From: an uncultured Bacilli bacterium
Lineage (GTDB): Bacteria; Bacillota_I; Bacilli_A; RF39; UBA660
Assembly (NCBI GenBank): GCA_934096785.1
Contig: CAKONA010000032.1
Span: forward strand, 1 to 9,411
Length of the DNA: 9,411 bases
Direction of reading: 5' to 3'
Below, piece after piece: positions 5,251 through 9,411 of the stretch. Numbering within the stretch: the first letter of the stretch is position 1; every line of letters begins with the position of its first letter. Position numbers and translations under genes: made by a program. The notes under the pieces were generated by a model, which was not told where the DNA came from, made no database searches, and saw only the letters and a list, made by a program, of their open reading frames with translations.

Positions 5251-5967
5251 TCAATCAACTCTTTCTAAGTATATATCACTAAAATTATTATCTTGTTTAA
5301 TATTAATCTCTCTATTTTTAGCCATCTCAAGTACTGATAAAAATGTAACAACAACATATGGCTTACTAAAGTCATCAAATAGTTCTATAAAATTTAACTT
5401 CTTATGAACCTTAAGAATATCTCTTATTTTAGCAGTTCTTTCCTTAACTGACAACTCTTTTCTAGTAATTTTAGTACTTTTAGGCTTGTTATACTCTTGT
5501 CTTTCAAGTAACTTTTGAAAAGCATCTAATAAATCAAAGATACCAACACTACCATCATTTTCTAACTTTTCACTAGAATATTGTTTAAGTGACTCAGGAG
5601 CCTTAGTATAATAGTTACTTCTATTTTCTTCAAGACTTCTAAATACCTCAGTACTTTCTTTATATTTTTTATATTCAACAAGTCTACGTTTTAATTCTTC
5701 TTCAGGATTCTCTTCTATAGTGTCATCTTCTTCATCTTTCTTATTAGGCACTAACTTCCTACTTTTCATTTCAATTAACTCTGCAGCCATAACCAAGTAT
5801 TCACTAGCAATATCTAAATTCATATCAGTCATCTGTTCAATGTAATTTAAATACATTTGAGTTATTTCAGAAATCTCAATATCAAATATTTCCATCTTAG
5901 ACTTCTTAATAAGATGAAGTAGTAAATCAAGTGGACCTTCAAAATCCCCTATTAATAAATTATCCAT
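5251..5967 (-). CDS. scpA: Segregation and condensation protein A (kleisin)
   Basis: ScpA is the kleisin of the SMC-ScpAB condensin complex; it bridges the SMC heads and holds ScpB. The 238-residue protein opens with the family's N-terminal motif FEGPLDLLLHLI (9-20), followed by helices including ITQMYLNYIEQM (35-46) and the SEYLVMAAELIEMKSRKL region (55-72), which form the SMC-neck-binding domain. An acidic linker (78-92) leads to a central region that would wrap ScpB. The C-terminal winged-helix domain ends with the conserved VVVTFLSVLEMAK-x3-I (205-221). Length fits the family (about 240-260). The ATG at 5965-5967 overlaps the TAA of the upstream gene by one base (TAATG), so its translation is probably coupled to that of the upstream Asn-rich membrane protein. 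It uses TGA as its stop, which supports the standard code. Confidence 0.96.
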   Translation of the reverse strand: MDNLLIGDFEGPLDLLLHLIKKSKMEIFDIEISEITQMYLNYIEQMTDMNLDIASEYLVMAAELIEMKSRKLVPNKKDEEDDTIEENPEEELKRRLVEYKKYKESTEVFRSLEENRSNYYTKAPESLKQYSSEKLENDGSVGIFDLLDAFQKLLERQEYNKPKSTKITRKELSVKERTAKIRDILKVHKKLNFIELFDDFSKPYVVVTFLSVLEMAKNREINIKQDNNFSDIYLERVD

Positions 5968-7310
5968 TATTTACATTCCCATTTCTTTAAATTTTCTTTT
6001 TTTATTATCATCGCTTTAGTAGCACCACTTTTATATAAAGGTATGAATCCTTCAGGTAAACTATTTAAACTTACACTATAGAATAGTCTATTATCCTTAT
6101 AATCAGTCTTAATACCAATGCCACTTATTTTAGTATTTTCATTATCAAGCTCATCCCTATATTTCTTACTTGTAACAGTCTCTTCTTCAGGTAAAGTATA
6201 TTCTTTAGTAATAGAATATGCTACTAACATATCATTTTCAAAATTATAGATGTTTTCATTTCTAAGTTTAATATTATCTTCATCTTCTCTTTCGTATGTA
6301 CAAGTAATCTTATATTTTTTTTGTAATTCTTCTGTTGTATATTTAATTATTTTACCATACTTTGAATCTTGATAAACATCAGCATCTACATTTATTTTAT
6401 ATTGATTAACTTCACCAGATTCAACTTTATTTTCAGTATTGAATAACTCTTTATATGTTATTTCTTTATCATTATTATAAAATACTATATAATATCCAAG
6501 ACTATCAGTAGAATCAATTTTTTTATCAGATACATAACTAAATATAATTTTATTTTGTTCACCAATTGTAAAGTTATAGAATCTAATACCACCAAGTTTC
6601 ATAAATGAACTAGAGTCTCCAAGTCTAATATATCCATCAACTAAATTACCATTAGACTCATCACTTACAGGTTCATTCTTAATAATAGGAAGAACTGTTT
6701 GATTAAAGAACTCAGTTATATCATCAATAAAGAAAATACATCCAGCTATTATTAATAAGATAATAACAACTATTACATTACTAGTCTTACTCTTTTGCGT
6801 ATTTACTTCAGTTTGAACGCTCATAGCATTAATACCTTCATTTTCTTGAGTTGGAGCAGTTTCATTCATATTATTAACAGTAGGTACACCTTCCATAGCA
6901 ACACTTGTATCAAGTTTAACTTCTTCACGAATTCCATTATCCACAGGCGTAGACGTAACAACATTAGTATTTGGAGTCACTTGATTAGTAGTCTGTGCAT
7001 TAACACCAACAGTTTGAGTAGCAGTATTAACATTATTAGTAGGATTAACCACATTATTAACTGGTACTTGCGTTTGAACTACATTATTAGTTGCAACTTG
7101 ATTATTAACAGCATTACTAACAACATTTTGAGTATTAGGTGCAGAACCTACATTATTACCTTGAGTACCAACAACGTTATTAATGCTAGAAATATTATTT
7201 ACAGTTCCTTGATTAGGTACTGCATTTCCATTTGTATTAGCAGCAACATTATTAGTTTGACTTACTGTATTACCACCACTAACTCCTTGATTATTAGTAT
7301 TTGGATTCAT
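5967..7310 (-). CDS. Membrane protein with a long Asn-rich, uncharged N-terminal tail
   Basis: This 447-residue protein has three parts. Residues 1-123 are low complexity: about 35 Asn, with Val, Thr, Gln, Gly, Ala and Ser, irregular NNVV and NVV repeats, and no charged or aromatic residue. Residues 124-177 are a more ordinary polar stretch ending in TQKSKTS. A single membrane segment follows (about 178-196), then about 250 residues of mixed beta-type sequence. The Lys residues before the membrane segment suggest that the Asn-rich tail is cytoplasmic and the large domain is outside. In the outer domain, residues about 240-305 look like a small beta-sandwich. Residues about 334-420 (KITCTYERE, NFENDML, SGIGIKTDYKDNRLFYSVSL) faintly recall YehR/DUF1307 lipoproteins, which is only a resemblance. 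The start ATG follows GGGTGAT, and a strong promoter lies upstream. It is the first gene of the scpA-scpB operon and overlaps scpA by one base. Function is unknown. Confidence 0.88.
   Translation of the reverse strand: MNPNTNNQGVSGGNTVSQTNNVAANTNGNAVPNQGTVNNISSINNVVGTQGNNVGSAPNTQNVVSNAVNNQVATNNVVQTQVPVNNVVNPTNNVNTATQTVGVNAQTTNQVTPNTNVVTSTPVDNGIREEVKLDTSVAMEGVPTVNNMNETAPTQENEGINAMSVQTEVNTQKSKTSNVIVVIILLIIAGCIFFIDDITEFFNQTVLPIIKNEPVSDESNGNLVDGYIRLGDSSSFMKLGGIRFYNFTIGEQNKIIFSYVSDKKIDSTDSLGYYIVFYNNDKEITYKELFNTENKVESGEVNQYKINVDADVYQDSKYGKIIKYTTEELQKKYKITCTYEREDEDNIKLRNENIYNFENDMLVAYSITKEYTLPEEETVTSKKYRDELDNENTKISGIGIKTDYKDNRLFYSVSLNSLPEGFIPLYKSGATKAMIIKKENLKKWECK
6942..7310 (-). repeat. Low-complexity coding repeat (Asn/Val/Thr/Gln-rich tail)
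   Basis: These codons cover residues 1-123 of the membrane protein. At DNA level the plus strand shows many irregular repeats of attatt-aac and gttatta-type units of 6-12 bases, without a fixed period. They encode Asn-Asn-Val, Asn-Val-Val and Thr-Asn runs. Such tracts often change length between strains by replication slippage. Confidence 0.7.
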
Positions 7311-7343
7311 AGTATCACCCTTATCCTTTATTTCCTAATAAAA

Positions 7344-7372
7344 ATTATACCAAAAAATTACTAAAATGTCAC
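7344..7372 (-). promoter_or_regulatory. Strong housekeeping promoter for the Asn-rich protein/scpA/scpB operon
   Basis: On the minus strand, GTGACA (7367-7372, one mismatch to TTGACA), a 17-base spacer and a perfect TATAAT (7344-7349) are present, and TGG precedes the -10 box, giving a TGn extension. Initiation near 7337 leaves a leader of about 27 bases containing the GGGTGAT ribosome site. The -35 box begins directly after the T-run of the spoVA terminator, so the two operons are insulated with no spare bases. Confidence 0.8.
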
Positions 7373-7401
7373 AAAAAAAGAATAGATATCGCACTATTCT
7401 T
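7373..7401 (-). terminator. Intrinsic terminator of the spoVA operon
   Basis: On the minus strand AAGAATAG (7394-7401) pairs with CTATTCTT (7378-7385) around an 8-base loop. The last TT of the stem and the next five bases form a run of seven T (7373-7379). It starts three bases after the spoVAE stop codon. The eight-pair stem and T-run make it a convincing end to the spoVAC-spoVAD-spoVAE transcript. Confidence 0.85.
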
Positions 7402-7404
7402 AGA

Positions 7405-7755
7405 TTAATCTCTTATTTTAAATATCAAAGTTACTACAAAAGCACAAACTATCGCTATACTAATACCTCCAGAAGAGTTAACAAGAACCCCTTTAAATAG
7501 TCCCATAAATCCACTTTCAAGGTACCCATCACTAGCTCCAGTTACAAGCAAATGGCCAAAATTCATAATTGGAATACTTGCTCCTCCCTTAAATATATTA
7601 AGAAGTTTATCATAAATACCAAATCCTGATAATACACACCCAACTATAACAAGAATCGTATTCATATGTCCAGGAGTAAACTTGGTTTTTTCAAGTACAT
7701 ACTGAGACACTGCACAAACAAAGCCGCAAAACAAGAATGAAAGTAAATAAGTCAC
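7405..7755 (-). CDS. spoVAE: Stage V sporulation protein AE (SpoVAE/SpoVAEb)
   Basis: SpoVAE is an inner-membrane component of the SpoVA machinery that moves dipicolinic acid and calcium into the developing spore and releases them at germination. The 116-residue product has the usual length and three to four hydrophobic segments (about 2-19, 32-47, 61-72 and 97-113). It carries the family block SGFGIYDKLLNIFKGGASIP-x-MNFG (43-67), followed by a DGYLESGFMGLFKG stretch (76-89). The same block, TGFGVFDK with a Pro and Phe-Ala/Gly further on, appears in SpoVAC, so the two are related proteins. The start is GTG at 7753-7755, seven bases after GGAGG. It overlaps the TAG of spoVAD by one base (TAGTG), which implies coupled translation. 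It is the last gene of the operon, followed by the terminator at 7373-7401. Confidence 0.93.
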   Translation of the reverse strand: MTYLLSFLFCGFVCAVSQYVLEKTKFTPGHMNTILVIVGCVLSGFGIYDKLLNIFKGGASIPIMNFGHLLVTGASDGYLESGFMGLFKGVLVNSSGGISIAIVCAFVVTLIFKIRD

Positions 7756-8723
7756 TATAACACCTCCAAGCTAATCGCATGACTAACGCCAGGCATCTCA
7801 ATCTTTTGATTTGAGCTTATCACTGAATGCATAGAACCAGTCCCAACAACTAATATTTTCTTATACTTTTTCATTTCCAAGATATAATCAAATAAAACAA
7901 TTGGTAAACAAAGAGGACCACTTCCACCAGCGTAAACATTATCTTCACTATACACAATACTTCCTGAATCAATAACATTATCTAAAAGAACCTTATATTT
8001 CTTTTTATAATACTTTTTCATAATTTCCGTACCATAAATTCCAAGATCCCCAGTAAGTATCAAATCATAATAATTATAACTTCTACCAGTACCCTCTAAA
8101 TGACTATGAATAACTTCAGCACAAGAAGGCGCCATCGCACTCCCCATATCATTAGCATCCTTATGATTAGTTTGAGTAACATAACCAAACGTACCACTTT
8201 CAACTTTTATATTACTAACTTCATTACTCAAAAGAACACTTATACTACCACTTAATGTACATGTATTAACACTTTTACGAAGTGCTCCATATTCAACTGG
8301 AAACCTAAACTGTTTCTCACTAACTAAATTATGTCCAGAAACAGTAACAATAGCACTCTCATTTTTATTATCAATTATATTAGCACCTATAATAATACCT
8401 TCTACAAAAGAAGCACAAGCACTATAAATAGTTACACTTGGTATTTTAAACTTACTAGACGCAAGACTACTCGCAAGACATTGATTTTGTAAATCTCCAT
8501 TAATAAGTAAATCAATATCATCAGGAACTTTCTTATTCTTTAACATTACTCCTTTAATAGTAGTCTCTTGATACTTACTTTCAGCAAGTTCAATACTCTT
8601 TTCTTTATAATAATAGTCATCTAACACTTTATCAGAATTATCTCTTACGATAGGTTTATACTTATTAGATGCAAGAAGAGAATATTTTTCATTTATATAT
8701 ACATTATTAAAATAATATGTCAT
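7755..8723 (-). CDS. spoVAD: Stage V sporulation protein AD (dipicolinic-acid-binding SpoVAD)
   Basis: SpoVAD has a thiolase-like fold and binds dipicolinic acid on the spore inner membrane, handing it to the SpoVA channel. The 322-residue chain has no membrane segment and is slightly shorter than the Bacillus protein (about 338), mainly at the N-terminus. Family motifs appear in order: INGDLQNQ (74-81), YSACASFVEG (100-109, with C103 at the thiolase nucleophile position), SGHN-x6-QFRFPVEYG (129-146), NDMGSAMAP (191-199), YYDLILTGDLG (218-228), YAGGSG (264-269), VVGTGSMHS (292-300) and PGVSHAISLE (311-320). The ATG follows GGAGTG and overlaps the TGA of spoVAC by four bases (ATGA). It lies between spoVAC and spoVAE as in other spore formers, and is expected to be expressed in the forespore (inferred from family). 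Confidence 0.95.
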   Translation of the reverse strand: MTYYFNNVYINEKYSLLASNKYKPIVRDNSDKVLDDYYYKEKSIELAESKYQETTIKGVMLKNKKVPDDIDLLINGDLQNQCLASSLASSKFKIPSVTIYSACASFVEGIIIGANIIDNKNESAIVTVSGHNLVSEKQFRFPVEYGALRKSVNTCTLSGSISVLLSNEVSNIKVESGTFGYVTQTNHKDANDMGSAMAPSCAEVIHSHLEGTGRSYNYYDLILTGDLGIYGTEIMKKYYKKKYKVLLDNVIDSGSIVYSEDNVYAGGSGPLCLPIVLFDYILEMKKYKKILVVGTGSMHSVISSNQKIEMPGVSHAISLEVL

Positions 8724-9154
8724 AATATCACACTCCTTACAAAGCCAAATATAATTCCAAATAAAACACCATATAAAATAATACTCCCAGTAAGTTTAAA
8801 TATCGAAGAACCTATACCTTTTATAAATCCTTCACTCTTAGCATCCATTGCACTACTCGTCATAGTATTCGCAAATCCAGTAGCTGGCACTATAAGCCCA
8901 CACTTAAATATACTAAGTACTTTATCAAAAACACCAAATCCAGTAAGAACTGAACCAATAAGTATAAACGTAGAAAATGTATAAAAACTAGCATCACTTA
9001 TTGTAATATCAAACACTTTCAAATATAGTTCACTCATCATTTGAGCAATAATACCAATTACTCCACCACTTACAAATGCAATCATAACATTCTTAAATAC
9101 ATTTTCTTTAGGAATAACACTCTTAACTAATTTGTCATATTCATTATTATTCAT
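8720..9154 (-). CDS. spoVAC: Stage V sporulation protein AC (SpoVAC)
   Basis: SpoVAC is an inner-membrane protein of the SpoVA dipicolinic acid channel; the Bacillus homolog behaves as a mechanosensitive channel. The 144-residue product (family about 150) has a short basic N-terminus and about four hydrophobic segments (about 23-42, 57-73, 84-96 and 117-142). The hallmark TGFGVFDK (71-78) is followed by VPATGFANTMTSSAMDAKSEGF (89-110), a match to the family core. The ATG at 9152-9154 was chosen because AGGTG lies five bases before it. An in-frame TTG at 9179-9181 would add nine residues with no ribosome site. It is the first gene of the spoVAC-spoVAD-spoVAE operon and shares ATGA with spoVAD. 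Expression by a forespore sigma factor is expected but not proven here. It uses TGA as its stop. Confidence 0.94.
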   Translation of the reverse strand: MNNNEYDKLVKSVIPKENVFKNVMIAFVSGGVIGIIAQMMSELYLKVFDITISDASFYTFSTFILIGSVLTGFGVFDKVLSIFKCGLIVPATGFANTMTSSAMDAKSEGFIKGIGSSIFKLTGSIILYGVLFGIIFGFVRSVIL

Positions 9155-9159
9155 ATTGT

Positions 9160-9164
9160 CACCT
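9160..9164 (-). promoter_or_regulatory. Ribosome binding site that fixes the spoVAC start
   Basis: AGGTG on the minus strand lies five bases before the ATG at 9152-9154. It rules in favour of this start over the in-frame TTG at 9179-9181. Confidence 0.7.
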
Positions 9165-9169
9165 ATAAT

Positions 9170-9275
9170 TAGTTTTACCAATTTATAACAAATAATACAT
9201 TTATTGTTTTCATTATAAACTATTTTCTATTGTTTATCATTAATCTCTACTATTGAGATTTAACACATTATAATG
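9170..9275 (-). promoter_or_regulatory. Candidate forespore promoters for spoVA (weak)
   Basis: Two minus-strand candidates are visible. GGTAAAACTA (9170-9179) fits the sigma-F type -10 pattern GGnnAnAhTr, with GTATT (9194-9198) 14 bases upstream; initiation would fall inside the ribosome site, which argues against it. CATTATA (9269-9275) fits the sigma-G -10 pattern CATnhTA, but no good -35 box stands at the proper 17-18 bases. A third, sigma-A type TATAAT (9212-9217) has a poor -35 box. Known family regulation (sigma-G) makes one of these likely, but the choice is uncertain. Confidence 0.25.
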
Positions 9276-9340
9276 TATTAAAAACGTGCATTTACTATGA
9301 AAATCAAGGAATAAATAGTAAAAAAGAACAATATAGTTAG

Positions 9341-9366
9341 TTAAAAAGTAAAATGCAACTTTTTGA
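9341..9366. other. AT-rich hairpin with atgca in the loop
   Basis: TTAAAAAGT (9341-9349) can pair with ACTTTTTGA (9358-9366) around AAAATGCA, giving nine pairs including one G-U. It could be part of a leader or a weak terminator on the plus strand, since the 3' arm holds five T. No gene in the window needs it. Confidence 0.3.
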
Positions 9367-9380
9367 AAAAATATGTAATT

Positions 9381-9409
9381 ATAAGGCATAATGCAAGTTT
9401 ATGCCTTGT
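9381..9409. terminator. Terminator-like hairpin at the window edge
   Basis: AAGGCATAA (9383-9391) pairs perfectly with TTATGCCTT (9399-9407) around the loop TGCAAGT. Including a T-G wobble and one further pair, the stem has 11 pairs. On the plus strand it is followed by GTTT before the window ends, so the T-run cannot be judged. On the minus strand it is followed by ATAATTACAT before a run of six T, a poor fit. It may belong to a gene beyond the right edge. Confidence 0.4.
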
Positions 9410-9411
9410 TT

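Larger units (their letters stand above)
9155..9411. other. Intergenic region upstream of spoVAC, no supported gene
   Basis: This 257-base, very AT-rich stretch to the window edge has no convincing open reading frame on either strand. It contains the spoVA promoter candidates, a 12-base perfect palindrome ACATTATAATGT (9265-9276), a 6-bp hairpin AATCTC/GAGATT (9242-9260) without a T-run, and two stronger hairpins at 9341-9366 and 9381-9409. The neighbour to the right is outside the window. Confidence 0.6.

Noticed and set aside
6942..7310. CRISPR-like or regular tandem repeat array
   Set aside because: The repeats are short and irregular with no constant spacer length, and they are explained by Asn/Val/Thr codons in a coding frame.
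6795..7364. 189-codon plus-strand open frame rich in Ile, Ser and Asn
   Set aside because: It is the reverse reading of the Asn-rich repeat tract, which leaves few stops by composition. The minus-strand gene has a promoter, a ribosome site, a membrane segment and operon overlap.
4446..9181. Mycoplasma-type genetic code (TGA read as Trp)
   Set aside because: scpA and spoVAC both end at TGA exactly where the family ends and the next gene starts, and Trp is encoded by TGG, so the code is standard.
9242..9260. Hairpin AATCTC/GAGATT as a terminator
   Set aside because: Only six pairs, mostly A-T, and no T-run on either strand.

Overview
The window is strongly AT-rich, uses strong AGGAGG-type ribosome sites and TATAAT-type promoters, and carries a spoVAC-spoVAD-spoVAE operon beside scpA-scpB. 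This points to a low-GC, spore-forming member of the Bacillota (a Clostridia- or Bacilli-type organism, possibly an uncultured gut lineage). TGA is used as a stop by scpA and spoVAC, so the code is standard and not the mycoplasma code. I see no integrase, transposase, tRNA, rRNA or CRISPR.

The left part (1-3245) holds genes I cannot name and is built from two pairs of tandem paralogs that face away from each other. On the minus strand are two related unknown proteins (1-669, cut by the window edge, and 690-1298). On the plus strand are two related helical unknown proteins (1408-2016 and 2027-2596), followed in the same operon by a DUF218/YdcF-like protein (2607-3245). A 109-bp intergenic region between the pairs carries promoters for both directions.

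The middle part (3244-4445) holds a small unknown minus-strand gene (3275-3628) that converges on the YdcF operon through a shared two-way terminator. It diverges from an HDDC2/YfbR-like HD-domain phosphohydrolase (3748-4410), whose second metal-ligand motif reads His-Glu instead of His-Asp. A short terminator follows the HD gene.

The right part (4446-9154) is all minus strand and forms two operons read from right to left. The first is spoVAC (8720-9154), spoVAD (7755-8723) and spoVAE (7405-7755), with start/stop overlaps throughout and a strong terminator at 7373-7401. Its products move dipicolinic acid into the developing spore. The second begins at a near-consensus promoter immediately after that terminator (7344-7372). 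It encodes a 447-residue membrane protein with a 123-residue Asn-rich tail free of charged residues, then ScpA and ScpB (the non-SMC subunits of bacterial condensin), then a 78-residue membrane-anchored protein. The rightmost 257 bases (9155-9411) hold no gene that I can support. They contain weak candidate spoVA promoters and two hairpins.

The main points for follow-up are the two unknown paralog pairs, the Asn-rich membrane protein translationally coupled to scpA, and the HD-to-HE substitution.
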